A stretch of 64,000 nt of DNA. Origin: Dugong dugon. Its lineage: Eukaryota > Chordata > Mammalia > Sirenia > Dugongidae. Below are positions 11,040 to 22,316 of the stretch, piece by piece. Below the pieces are notes generated by a model, which was not told the DNA's origin, made no database searches, and was given only the letters and a program-made list of their open reading frames with translations. Within the stretch, counting starts at the first letter, position 1, and each line of letters starts with the position of its first letter. The stretch lies in the NCBI GenBank assembly GCA_030035585.1, contig CM057482.1, positions 42,451,501 to 42,515,500 of the forward strand, given 5' to 3'. The position numbers were made by a program, and so were the translations under genes.

Positions 11040-12220
11040 GTAAAACGGAGTGAGCATGTGGCGGCCCCGGGGCGAGAGGCCTTTCCTCTTGTCGCTCTCT
11101 CTTTATTACATTAGCGCGGGCCTCCCCGCGCCGGCGTGGGCTCAGAAGCCGAGGCGCCGGGTCACCCATGACAAATGTCCCCGTGTCTCGCCAACAGGCC
11201 CCGCCTGGCCCTGCCACTCCATCTGCCCAACAGGCCCCCGGAGAGTGCTTGCGGGTGTCAGTTTCAGGTAAAGAGCTCTTGAAAGCGCCAAGTCTCCAAA
11301 AAGGTTACAACGGTTCCAGGGCCTCACCAAGATCCCAGCAGCCCGGGCCGCCGCAGCTGCAGGAGTCCTCCCCACGCCCCGGTGGGACCCCAAGTGCACA
11401 CGTTAACAAACCCCCAGCGAGTTCTGCGATTGAAAGTGCTATTAGGGCAGCCAGATCCCTACTCGCCTCCCCAGGTCGGTGTCTCCCCGCCCCTCCCGCA
11501 GGACAGACCTCAGAATTGGGGTCAGGGAATTTGGAAGGGGGCAGGAGAGGGTCCAGACGGGATTGGGCGACAGTTTTCACCTCTGTCCCCCTCCTCGCGT
11601 CCCAGCGCTGTGGGGAGTTGAGATCTGTCCCCACCTGGGCCCACGTGGCACCGGCCGCCGGGCCCGCAGGACCAACAGGGAGAGAGTTTGCGGTGATCTG
11701 AGGATGCCAGAACCCCAGGCTGGTGGCTGCCAGCCCAGCCTCTGGCCCCGCGCGGAGCAGGGTAAACCCGAGCGGAGGGTGTGCGCCTGTAGCGCAGGCG
11801 GAGCGGCGCGAACTCCGGCCGCGGAAGCCAGGATAGCACAGCCCAGCGCACCCGCCGCCGCGGAGGAGGGTCGGAGACGCCCGACGCGTTGACAAACGTG
11901 GCGGTCAACACCTCGAGGTGCCCGGGCGAGTTATTTCAACAGGCAGGGAAAGACCGATCTTTTGAGTGGCAGGCGACGCTTTTCTCCCTCCCAGTATTTA
12001 TGTTGTACAGACGGCACTTACGAGAGTTTAGTTTTGGATGGGACATTAATCTTCCCTTGTTTAGAGATAGCCTGTCAGCAGTCACCAGCGGCTTTCCCAG
12101 TCTCGGCGTCCCAGGCTTCTCCCAGCGGTGGGCCACTCCCCACGTGGCTCTGCCCGGGGCGCCCGCGGGGTCGCCGAGGGTGGAACCAACCTGGCGCAGG
12201 TGAGCTTGATGGGGAAGAGG
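11040..12220. promoter_or_regulatory. Large CpG island C
   Basis: About 1.2 kb of GC-rich DNA with frequent CpG, the longest island in the window; density is highest at 11,050-11,180, 11,330-11,520 and 11,640-11,890. Long overlapping open frames on both strands (for example 11,168-11,701 plus and 11,305-11,895 minus) are rich in Pro, Gly, Arg and Ala and show no domain, which is typical of chance frames in CpG islands. Islands of this length often cover promoters and first exons of developmental genes. Transcription cannot be shown from sequence alone. Confidence 0.65.
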
Positions 12221-12233
12221 TAAACGTCAAAAT

Positions 12234-12247
12234 CTCTTAATTAAGAG
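12234..12247. promoter_or_regulatory. 14-bp perfect palindrome with TTAATTAA core
   Basis: CTCTTAATTAAGAG is a perfect inverted repeat centred on TTAATTAA, at the edge of CpG island C. Paired-class homeodomain dimers and LIM-homeodomain proteins favour palindromic TAAT-type sites. Function is inferred only. Confidence 0.4.
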
Positions 12248-12539
12248 CCTGCGTAGCGCCGGCTCTCAGAGGGTCCTGGCACCAACCCTTCTTGTTTTTG
12301 CTTGTTTGCGAGTGGGGAGAGTTGAGTACTTAATCTCAGCAAGGACCTATTAACTCAGAAAGCAAAGGGGCGCTACCATCCTCGCTGCTAACTCTGGGCG
12401 ATCGTCTTCACACCGCCCTGTTATTGACCCCCAAGTTTCACAGGTGTGAAGTCATCGACGATCTCCCCTTTATCACCTTTCTCTTAAGTTCCCTAGGGGC
12501 GTGCCGTTTAAAATTAGTTCCTGTCCAGTTATTACCCAC

Positions 12540-12860
12540 TCCCCGCCACCCCAGTTAATTCAGAACATTTCCCTCCTCGGCCCGGATGCACACCAACTAC
12601 GGAGCAAAAAAGACCCCAAGTAAGAATGGAATTGAAGTTTGCTTTTGCACTAGGGGTTTCGCGGCAGGGGTTTACTAACGAGGTACCCACGTTTCCGAGA
12701 CCCTTCGAAATGTTTCCGGTGGGTTTGCATTCTCACCGACCCTCTGGCCAGCTCCCCCGCCCCCACCGCTGTCATTTGTAGACCCCTAGCTAAATGGCCG
12801 CGTCTCGCTGTTTCCTTGGCGCCATTAAAGCCCCTTCCGTCCCCCGGGGCCATGCCACTT
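12540..12860. promoter_or_regulatory. CpG-enriched segment D
   Basis: Moderately GC-rich DNA with repeated CpG at 12,540-12,600 and 12,640-12,850. It may be a shore of island C or a minor island. No exon recognised. Confidence 0.4.
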
Positions 12861-12959
12861 CTTCCTCTTGCCCTTTAAAAGAGTTACACTTTCGAAAAAG
12901 ACTTAAAAAAAGAAAAGGGGTAAGAAATGGATATAGGTTGTGTAAGTGTTAAATAACTT

Positions 12960-13200
12960 TCTCAGCGTGTATTAAAGGAAGATTGTATTTTATCAACAGC
13001 TGATTGATGCAGCCGCGTGATCCTGTCGGTTTGTCTATAGTATCATATTTATTTAACCTGCTGGGGGCCTGTGTTCAGGGGCAGCCTGTTCACGCTGACA
13101 AGAGCAGGCACATTACACACTACCCCAGGTATTTTGATTGATTGTTCCCACCCCAAAGCCTTTGGTTCATAATTTAGCACAGCGGGCTCTGCATCACAGA
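12960..13200. promoter_or_regulatory. Candidate enhancer with CAGCTG and paired TGATTGAT sites
   Basis: The block contains a CAGCTG E-box at about 12,997-13,002, immediately followed by TGATTGATGC at 13,001-13,010, and TTGATTGATTG at about 13,134-13,144. TGATTGAT is the composite PBX/HOX-type recognition sequence. The block is repeat-free and close to CpG island C. Enhancer activity is inference. Confidence 0.3.
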
Positions 13201-15260
13201 CTAGGTTTCAAGAAAAAGAAAAATTCTAAGAGATTTCAATGAACAACCACCACCACGAAACCTTTCTCCACTTGCAACCCCCAAATATTCTAAATGCCCC
13301 CCCCCAGATGGTTCAGTTGTTGTAATTACAGGGCATGCAACCTTTATTTGCCCTAATGCCCTGATATGGGAACAGATTATTCGTTTTAAACTGTGGCTGG
13401 ACCAACATTCCCCTAACTGGGGGTGGGTAGGTCGGGTGGAACAAGGTCCCACAGTGTGGGATTCTCTTCGTTTTTCTTCTGTCTCCATCTCTCCGCGTCT
13501 TTTTTTTTTTTCCCAATAGCAGACTTGAGGGGTGGAAGCAGAAGAACAGGTAATAAAATGGTGCTGTTCACACTCTCCTGAAGTTCCTTTGGGATTTCAT
13601 TTACGAAGTGCATTGGGAGCAAACTGGATTTTTACTGCCATCACCTCCCCGCCACTGTGGGTGAGGAAAGAGTTTTCTTACAAGTGCAAACTCTTCAGTG
13701 TGCCCAGAAAACATCCATTAATATTTGTGTCTTTGCAAGGACAGAATCCCAACAGTCTAGGCACATCCTAGTGATTCCCAAAGCTGTGACCTGAAATGTT
13801 TATGGTTACTTAGTGTGCAGGGAAGGGCCAAATGCATAGCTACTTCCTGTGAGATTTCTAAAAGGAAGAAGCTCTCTCTTTCACATTGTATTCCTAAAAC
13901 CCCCAGAGCATACAGTGGGTATGTACACTAAATACTGTGTGTTTTTTGCTGTCATAAAAATGGGGCATATATTTTTCTGTGCATCATCTTGCATCACAGC
14001 TAGCTCTAACTAGCAATTTTGAGCTGTAAAATCTAAGTTTCAAATATATGCTATCTTCCAGTGACAGAGATGCTGTTTATTGTGCTTTGTGTTTTCGCAT
14101 TTGTCCTTTAGAGACGCTGAGGATGATTCTTGAAGGCTGAAAAGGCCATCTTAACCCAGTTATGTATCTCTTTCCCCATCAGAGTTTTATTTTGTCATTC
14201 TAGGTCAGAGGGAAGGTCATTACCAAGACGGTTAATTGCACGTGTATAAAATGCTGCACTGGAGGATGGGGATTCGCAGTATTTAACAAAGATGTTAGGT
14301 GCATAATTGCTTCCCAAATAAGTCAACACATTTGGAACATCCCCCTTTGCAGCTCTTAGGTTAATATTGGGGGGGGGGGGAGTTTCTTACATACCCAGTG
14401 ATGGCAAATGATGGCTACATTTATTATTAAAATTTTTTCCTCATTTCTGAGTATTATTATCCCCAAAAGTACATCTTTTGATGAGATTGTATACTTTATA
14501 ATGATGCTGAAGACGTTAAACAAATGTGATCCACACCTCTCATTCCAGTGCATGTTTCCTTCTGTCAAATGTCCACTGTTTGTCCTGACGCTGAAGAAGT
14601 CTTCCCCCTGTTGTCTCATATTTGAGGCAGGTTTGGGGCACCCAGATGGCAGGCCTGCCCCGCTGATAATCTCACCTTCAGCAGCTCCTTTCATCCCTAG
14701 ATGTTGATATTTATCCTTAGATGGTGTTCAATGACAAAAACCAAAATATTTGCAAAACTCCAGGAGAGGCATCTTTCTGCTGAGAAAACAGCCGTTATCA
14801 AAAGTAAGTACAGACACACTATCCAGAGGAAAGAGAAAGGGCGGCCTGGCAAGGGAAATATTTACTCATGACTCAGTGGCAGCCAGGGGCTTCCAAGGCA
14901 GACTAAGCAAGGTGAAGGAAAGGCCACATCTGTTGTGGTGAACACAGTCTACACATTTTAATCACGCAGCTAAAGAAAGGAGTGTTGAGATACTGTGCAA
15001 ACTGATTTGTAGCCGTTTTCCAAAATGTTTTAGAAATCCTTGGTTTGTATTGAAAAGAAACCTTTTAAAATCCATCCACCACCAGGTTATGTTAACAGAA
15101 TATATATTACCCCTAATAATGAAGAAAATAACTTCGTAAACTGTCTCTTGAAGAATTGAATAAACTGAATGAAGTCTATTTATTTGCAAAGGGACACTTT
15201 TACTGTACTTAATAGATGCTCACACAAATATGCACAAACAAATTAATTTCTTTAAAGTTT
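13201..15260. other. Unique non-coding sequence
   Basis: No gene or named interspersed repeat. Simple runs are T(13) at about 13,500-13,512 and G(12) at 14,369-14,380. Small open frames such as 13,201-13,488 and 14,356-14,707 have no supporting features. Confidence 0.45.
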
Positions 15261-15470
15261 GGCCACTTCCTAGCTGTGCGGCCCTGGGCAAGTTACTTAA
15301 TTTTTCTGTTCCTCGGTTTCTTCATCTAATGAAGTTACCGTAGTATCTACCTCGGGGGTGGCTGCGAGGATGAAGTGAGCTCTTAGAACAGTACCTGGCA
15401 TGTAGTGATTTCCAGGCATGTGTCAGCTATTACTATAATTCAGAATATGCATTCATGTTTTATTAATATT
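15261..15470 (+). mobile_element. MIR SINE
   Basis: An old mammalian-wide tRNA-derived SINE core: CTTCCTAGCTGTGCGGCC, then GGGCAAGTTACTTAA, CTCGGTTTCTTCATCTAATG, and the downstream GAACAGTACCTGGCATGTAGT followed by AGCTATTACTATAATT. It is the first named repeat after the repeat-free left flank. Confidence 0.85.
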
Positions 15471-15503
15471 ATTATTGGTAACAGTGTTTTTGGTTATGGT
15501 CAC

Positions 15504-15994
15504 TGTCATGGATTGAAGTGTGTCCCCCAGAAATATCTGTCAACTTGCCTGGGTCATGATTCCCACTATCGTATGATTGATTTCCCTATGTGTTGTAAAT
15601 CCTGTCACTATGATGTAATAAGCTAGATTAGCGGCAGTTATATTGATGAAATCTACAAGATTAGATAGTGTGTTAAGCCAATCTCTTTTGAAATATAAAA
15701 GAGGGAAGCAAGCAGAGAGACATGGGTACTTCATACCACCAAGAAAGCAGTGCCAGGAGCAGAGCGCGTCCTTTGGACCTGAGGTTCCTGTGCTGAGATG
15801 GTCCCAGACCAAGGGAAGACTGATGTATCACAAGGACCTTCCTCAAGAGCCAACAGAGACAGAAAGCCTTCCCCTGGAGCTGACTCCCTGAATTTGGACT
15901 TGTAGCCTACTAGACTGTGAGAGAATAAATTTCTCTTCGTTGAAGCCATCCACTTGGGGTATTTCTGTTATAGCAGCACTAGATGCCTAAGACA
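15504..15994 (+). mobile_element. Solo MaLR-like LTR
   Basis: A 491-bp LTR beginning TGTCATGGATTG and ending CTAAGACA, flanked by the perfect 5-bp duplication GTCAC (15,499-15,503 and 15,995-15,999). Inside are a TATAAAA box at 15,694-15,700 and an AATAAA polyadenylation signal at 15,924-15,929, in the order expected of an LTR. The 5-bp duplication and the TGT...ACA ends fit ERVL-MaLR LTRs. No internal sequence adjoins it, so it is a solo LTR left by recombination. The 82- and 90-codon open frames inside are incidental. Confidence 0.85.
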
Positions 15995-16152
15995 GTCACT
16001 TAAACTGTTGAGACCAGACTCCAAAATTTAAACTTTAATTTGAGGTGGTTCCACTAAGGCTTTGTGCTCAGACACACATTGCGCTGAAGCTTCAGAAATG
16101 CAAAAGTCCCCCAGAGGGGCAAAAGGATCTTTGTTCTTTCCCTGTCTTTCTA

Positions 16153-16373
16153 GGCCCCAAACCAAAACCCGACCAGATGCTGTTAAATCAATTCTGACTC
16201 ATGGTGACCCCATGTGTTATGGAGTAGGACTGTGCTCCATAGGGTTTTCTTGGTTGTAATCTTTATGGAAGCAGATTGTCAGGCCTTTCTTCAGCAGCAC
16301 CGCTGGATGAGTTTGAACCACCAACCTTTAGATTAGTAGTCAAGCACGATCTGTTTGCTTCATCCAGGGACCT
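16153..16373 (-). mobile_element. AfroSINE-type SINE
   Basis: A minus-strand copy. The plus strand reads the 3' tail first (AACCAAAACCCGACCAG), then ATTCTGACTCATGGTGACCC, the CCATAGGGTTTTCTTGG block, the ACCAGGCCTTT-like segment and the 5' head ending CATCCAGGGACCTA. It is of the longer subtype whose head reads GGTCCCTGGGTGG. Confidence 0.85.
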
Positions 16374-16817
16374 AAACACGCTACTTAGCCTCCTATGTAA
16401 ATGTCAAGCTGATAGGCAGCTCCACAGAGTGGTGGGAATGCTACTGAAATGTTTATGCATCAAATCCCAGGAAATCTCCACCAAGAGCCCTTAAAAAGGT
16501 GAGCGGCCATGTGACCTACTGTCCACCTCTGAACTTGGTAAGGATGTCACCATGCCCCTTCCTCATTTTGCCTTGGGCTAAGGATCTAATTCCTTCTTGC
16601 ATATTTTAACTTCCTTCAGGCTTTATGATATGCTTTTTGCATGTGCCAGGCACGGTTCTCTATTAGGTTGTTCAAATTTACAATACTTCTAACTGAAAGA
16701 GACATTTCCCGATAACATGTTAGAACGCTGATAAAAAACAAAGGTCTTGTGGAACTAAATGGAATGGAATTAAATAAATTAAATAATAAAAAGTTTCCAG
16801 GTTTGATTTGATTTGTC
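16374..16817. other. Unique sequence
   Basis: AT-rich, with no recognised gene or repeat. Confidence 0.4.
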
Positions 16818-16832
16818 CATATGTTGACTTTT

Positions 16833-17098
16833 TCTTTTTTAATAACATTTTATTGTGTTTTTGGTGAAGGTTTACACAGCATTTTGGGTTCCCATTCAAC
16901 AACTTCTACACAAATTGTTCAGTGGCATTGGTTATACTCTTCACAGTGTGTGAACATTCTCATTATTTTCATTCTGGTTGTTCTGTTTCCATTAATCTAG
17001 TTTCCCTGCCCGTTTACATTGTCACCTTTGTTTTAGAGTAATTGTTGACTGTTTGGTCTCACGTGGGTGATACTTTAAAGGAGCACAGTACTTACAGG
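16833..17098 (-). mobile_element. 5'-truncated L1, 3' UTR only (type A)
   Basis: A short minus-strand L1 3' end starting with the antisense tail TTTTTTAATAACATTTTATTG and GTTTTTGGTGAAGGTTTACAC. It is bounded by a 15-bp duplication, CATATGTTGACTTTT (16,818-16,832) and CACATGTTGACTTTT (17,099-17,113), with one mismatch. The same 3' end recurs at 51,683 and 54,667. It is non-coding and a product of target-primed reverse transcription. Confidence 0.8.
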
Positions 17099-17113
17099 CA
17101 CATGTTGACTTTT

Positions 17114-17593
17114 GAAATCAAAACAAAAACAGTGTAAACTGAGAATAGTGAGAACATTATATGGACGATGGAATCTCTGTCTTTTTGGTTGTGAGCTGAT
17201 CTTTTGCCACTTCAGGTAGTAGCTTGAGATCAGGACTCAAGTGAAACCAGAGCTTAAAAGGAAGTTAACAGCGCCCTCCCCGTTCTCTCTAGGTTCACCT
17301 ATTTGGATACAGAGTATGACTTGCTTTTGTCACAATAAGACCACTGCCCCGCAGGTACGAATAGTTTTCATTTCATGTCAATCCTTGAATTAAATCACGC
17401 AAACAAGCCGGGGCAGGTACCGGTGTTCTCTTACATGTGTAAACCGTTAACCTTGCCACTTTGAACCACACCCCTCAGCTCTTCAAATCAGCATTCCACA
17501 TCCTACTCCTATCTTCTCCTTTAAACATGCTCAATGTCGTAAGACAGTCTCATTCACGTGCCGAAAATCCATGAGGTTCTGAGAAGCTGGACT
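17114..17593. other. Unique sequence
   Basis: No recognised gene or repeat. Confidence 0.4.
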
Positions 17594-17606
17594 TGTGTGA
17601 GGTTAA

Positions 17607-17659
17607 ACAAAAAAAACCCTTTGCCATCGAGACGATTCTGACTCATAGCGACCCTATCG
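17607..17659 (-). mobile_element. 53-bp SINE stub with perfect target-site duplication
   Basis: Only the last 50 or so bases of the SINE are present (antisense tail, then GATTCTGACTCATAGCGACC). It is flanked by the perfect 13-bp direct repeat TGTGTGAGGTTAA (17,594-17,606 and 17,660-17,672), so this is an independent, heavily 5'-truncated insertion and not a deletion remnant. Confidence 0.85.
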
Positions 17660-17672
17660 TGTGTGAGGTTAA

Positions 17673-20432
17673 GATGCTGAAAAAACAGGCAAGTACTCTG
17701 CTCTTCTCATAAAATATCTCGTCCTGGATACCATCTGTCCTTGCTCTATTTGATATGAAAAGTGAATCTCAGATGTTTAAACTCTGCTTCAGTGTTCAAT
17801 ATTGTTTTCTCATTTTTTAAATTAATTTTTTTTCACTCTCTTAGATAAGGGAAGGATAACCTTAGTGAAATATACAAAACTTCTTACAGTGTCTTTTTAT
17901 GATTGCTCCCTGAGCCTGGAATGCACCTTTGACTTTCTCCTATTTGGACAAATAATAGCTTCAAAGTTGCCTGAAAGATACTAAACGAAGATATTAGAAT
18001 ATCCCCAGAGAGGAAAATACATCACAGTGGTCTGTCGTTTTCTGCATGTGAATGCTGAGATTTAAGGAAATATCATGGCTCTCCTTAAACTCAGATATAA
18101 ATTCTTTTTTTAAACATTACTTCCTTCGAGATTTAGCAAATAGTTAAACTAGTTTACACAGTTCTTTTTTTCCCCCTTTTAAGTATAGCTTTTAAGTAAG
18201 CAGACATTTTAACTGGCCCTCTTATTAGACAGCTTTTCCCTTATTGCCTTTTCATAGCACAGCTATCAAAAATAAGATAATGCCCCAAGATCTAGGACCT
18301 AATCAGCTTTCTAGCTGAGTTTAAAGAGTCTAGAGGCAGTTGAAAGGTAGCTCTGGTTATGTGTGCGGGCCCACTGCAGTGTTTGCTTTGCCACATTTTG
18401 ATGGAGAGGGTAATGTGTTTGCTAGATAAGGCAAAAGGGACCAGCCAAAAAAGCAAGGCTATGTTTGATAAACCTTGACATATTTAGCCATTTTTCACAC
18501 ACATGAAAAGAAGCTTGAAAACTCCAAGGAAAGCAGAGGTGTCCACTCAGGCACACTAATGTTTATCAAGACAAAAAAGGTAAATAAAGAAAATTGGCAT
18601 CTCTTGGTCTATTAAATTAATTAGCTCCAGAGCTTATCATTAAATTGGAAAGTTGGATAAAATACAAGTCTATTTCTTGTTGTTGTTGTATAACGTGAAA
18701 GCTAAGTTCTTTAAGTCAGCGTATGTTGGAAAGAAGACACTGTGGCCGTCTTACTCTGGAAGAAGGAGCTCATGTTCAATTGAATCTGAATTTTCACAAA
18801 GTTGGTCTGCATGGACCTGGGGTGAGAACTAAATTTGAAATTAGTGTTAACATATATGATGACACTCTTTGCTAAGTGTCCTATAGCCTGGACATAGATT
18901 GACAGAGCCTGAATAAAACTATGCCACCTGGCAGATACTTACAAATCCAGGTTGATATGTTCTAAACACCCACTTAAAATAAATTCATACCTAAAGATGG
19001 TTTAAAGTAAAACAGCTTTACAATCTAGAATGATTAAAAACATGCTGAGGGTAAACTATTGATTGATTTATAATAATTCCCCTTTTCTAGAAAAAGTAAT
19101 GGAAAAATAAATATATTGGAAAGTTTCACAAAATAGAGCCATATCTCAAAATAAGCATTTAAATGATGTAAGTATAAAGACAATGTGGGACTCAATTTTC
19201 ATACTGTGATGACTTTAAGTTAATTTATAAGGAATTACTGCCTCTGAATCAATATCCTAGAAAAATTTTCTATTTTTTCCTTATAAAAGATACTTTTCTA
19301 GTTTTTTTCCTAAATCAAAAGTATTTGATAAACTGAAGAAATGTCTTCCAATAATTATTTTATCCACAGAACATTTAAAAATATAATCACTGGATCTCTA
19401 GAAATGTGCTTCTATATATTAATCATTTTAAACATTTCTTGTGTCTTGGTGTTAATAATCTATATGAGTGTAAGTTTTTAGATGAATTTAATGTCAACTA
19501 GGGATTAACATGCATTAATTAAATTGACTATCTTCTTTAATGAGAAAAAAGGATTTAGTTTTAATACTGATGATATTAATAAAGCTTCTCTCTACATATC
19601 CATATTTTCTCAACATTAGGAATTTTTTTATTAGAAGGTGAATTAATTTAATAATTTCAGGGTAGCAAAACATGAAATACATCAAGTGATTGCAAACTGA
19701 CTTTGTTTTTGTTATTGAGATTGGGTGATCAAACCATATAACTTTCAATTAAAAATGAATCAAATTATATAAGCCATTTAAAAATAAAAACATAAATTGG
19801 AATTCATATTTTTCTTTTTTGAGTATTATAAGAAACAGCCATTTGAAAGAATTTTAAATAGTATCTACTATGTAACATAAGTATTTAACACACTTGAATG
19901 ATTCCTTAAAAAGTGTAAATCACATCTTAAAAAGTGTAAATCAATGCATTTCTGGTCAGATTATTGTCCCAAAGGATGCAGTGCCATAAAATAAAATCCT
20001 AGCAGAAATCTGTGAAATCTTTGAAATTAACTCATCACTGTGTTGACAAAGAGACAAAATTCCAACCACATATAGTGTCTGCATAAGACTGCATGATAAG
20101 ATGCAAACGTTAGATGAACAGGAGTTGAGCACAACAGACCATCTGTAGTTCTTAGTCTTTATTTTTGGGCATATTCATTGGAATTAGAAGCTATAGTTCT
20201 GTTTTTCTTTAACTGAAGTTTTATTTATTTATTATTTTAAAAGGAAGATGGAGACATACAGGGGGAACAGGAACTGACAAAAACAAGCCAAACCAAAGCC
20301 AGACCGAACTAAGACAAACAAGCAAAAATAACAACAGACTCTTCTCCCTTCCCTTTTTTTCCACATTCCCATATACAGCCCACAATTTAATAGTCAAAAC
20401 TCACATTTAACATCTGTTGCCCAGCCCCTTGG
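17673..20432. other. Unique AT-rich sequence
   Basis: About 2.8 kb without a recognised gene, RNA or transposon. It is very AT-rich from 18.9 to 20.0 kb. An AAAAAGTGTAAATCA motif is repeated at about 19,908 and 19,928. The 77-codon frame at 19,515-19,748 is a chance frame. Confidence 0.4.
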
Positions 20433-20598
20433 AAACCCTGGTGGTGTAGTGGTTAAGAGCTATGGCTGCTAACAAAGAGGTTGACAGTTCAAATCCACCA
20501 CGTGCTCCTTGAAAACATGATGGGGCAGTTCTACTCTGTCCTATAGGGCTGCTATGAGTTGGAATTGACTTGACAGCAGTGGGTTTGGTTTCTTTGGT
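20433..20598 (+). mobile_element. AfroSINE-type SINE
   Basis: Plus-strand copy: head AAACCCTGGTGGTGTAGTGG, then TTCAAATCCACCACGTGCTC (tRNA-like B-box region), GGGGCAGTTCTACTCTGTCC, CTATGAGTTGGAATTGACTT and the GGTTTGGTTT tail. Polymerase III A- and B-box-like segments remain recognisable. Confidence 0.9.
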
Positions 20599-21390
20599 AC
20601 CCAGACCCTCAGGAAGGCTCCTCACTAATGATTATTTAGTTGTTCTTCCTTTATTTCTGTCAGGACTCTTGTCTTATTTTTAAGGAACTATCAAGGTAAT
20701 TGTCTAGTGCCTGCACTTACAGGTCGATGTATGTAATAGGTGTGGCGATGGTCTTGGGCAGGCCATCGCTGGCATCGCTCAAGGTTCATCTTCCAACTAG
20801 TCAGATGTGAGGTTGTGTCTAAAACGAACTATGCAGCGATTCGTGGATTCAACTTAAACCTGCAAGTATAGTGTTCTAGACAAGGAGACTCCCAGTTCAG
20901 AAGATATTGTGCCCAGATCCAGCCACCAAGTGGTGCAAGGTGAGCATAAGTTTTCCTTGCATGACTGCCTGGGTCCCTGTTCTGGCTTTGCTATTTAAGA
21001 ATGGCTACAATCACCCACTTCTCCAGCTTCTTGAGAATAAGAGAGAAAGAATCCAAAGTTCCTAGCACAACACGCTGCCTGGCACAGAGTAACACTTTCG
21101 TAAAGGACAAATCTCACTATTGTCTCTGGAGGATGGTGACCAGAACGGTTCTCAGTTCAGAAATCAAATCATTTTAAAACCAGTTGAGAGGCTGTTGGTT
21201 GGGAATGTGCAAAATGCCTCCAAAGGATTTTCAAAGGAAAGCAAGTAGAAGTGGGACATTGCAGGTTGTGGAGATGTTAGCTCCATGTAATGACACACTC
21301 TCCAACAGTTAGGTCAGCTCAACATTTTTAAAAATGACCATGTCATCTGTCAGGAGTGGCAGAGATAGTGTGTATTTGGATTATGTTAGA
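20599..21390. other. Unique sequence
   Basis: No gene recognised. A short MIR-like piece (CTGCCTGGCACAGAGTAAC) is possible at about 21,075-21,095. Confidence 0.35.
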
Positions 21391-21396
21391 GTTACA

Positions 21397-21445
21397 CTAG
21401 ATCAGTGTTTCCCAAAGCTGCTTGCGTAAAACAGAATCACCTGGA
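21397..21445 (+). mobile_element. Possible MER5-like (hAT-Charlie) fragment
   Basis: The segment ATCAGTGTTTCCCAAAGCTG followed by GAATCACCTGG resembles the end of non-autonomous MER5 hAT elements. It is short and diverged; a weak call. Confidence 0.4.
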
Positions 21446-22316
21446 AAAATTTTAAAGTCTCCACATTATAAGTGCCTGAAAAACATCTTTCTGTGCAGAT
21501 GTAAGCACACCATTTACTAGTGTGATCGCTGGTATTTTTTAGAATGTGACACCTTGATTATGTAAACCAAGCTGAGGTCCAGTCCATTTTGAGAACAATT
21601 AAAAAAAAATATTTTCCCCTGTGAAACTCAGCAAATCTCATTGTGTTGCCCTTCTCCAAGTGACATTCTGATATTGGAGGAATCTGATGAAAATGACCAT
21701 TAAAGACCGTCACAAGACAAAAAGATGCAGAGCCACAGAGTGGAAAGTATCACAGAATTAGTATTCTGCTCCAAATTATTTTTTCTTTTAATGAGTAATA
21801 TTGTAGTAATAGCTAATATTCGGCAATACGTTACTCTGTTACTGAATTGCTAACCGAATTTCCTTCAACTCTCCGACTCTAAGTTTACTTTTATGAATGG
21901 GGGCTGGAGGCATTGAATGGTCTGGATTGGCCAAACTAACTTCCACAGGGGCCTGACAGGGACTATAGATGTGTAATTGGAGTAGGCGTCACATAATTGG
22001 GAGTGGTGGGGACTATCGTGAATTGCTGGAGAGTGAACCCCTCCTAAACAGGGGTACTTCTGTTTGACTCTTGTTAAATGTGGACTTGTGCCAATGCAGA
22101 TTCAGTTTTGCCATTGTTTTTTATTTTTTGAGATACCCTGGAAATACAGTGTTTTAAAAATGTGAAAGCAGCGAATTTATAACTTATTTTCCAGTTCCAA
22201 ACAAATAAGCCTGTGGGCACGTCTGGCCTGGGGAGGGGGGCGGGGTGCGGGTCACAGGCTTGTTCCATCTGGACTAGCTGATTACTGAAGGTACCTTCTG
22301 GCATTAATTTTCTTCA
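21446..22316. other. Unique sequence
   Basis: No gene or named repeat recognised. A 76-codon minus frame at 22,074-22,304 has no support. Confidence 0.35.

Noticed and set aside
11168-11895. Open frames of 177 and 196 codons on opposite strands
   Set aside because: They overlap on both strands in a CpG island, are low-complexity Pro/Gly/Arg/Ala-rich, and lack any recognisable domain; stop codons are rare in such DNA.
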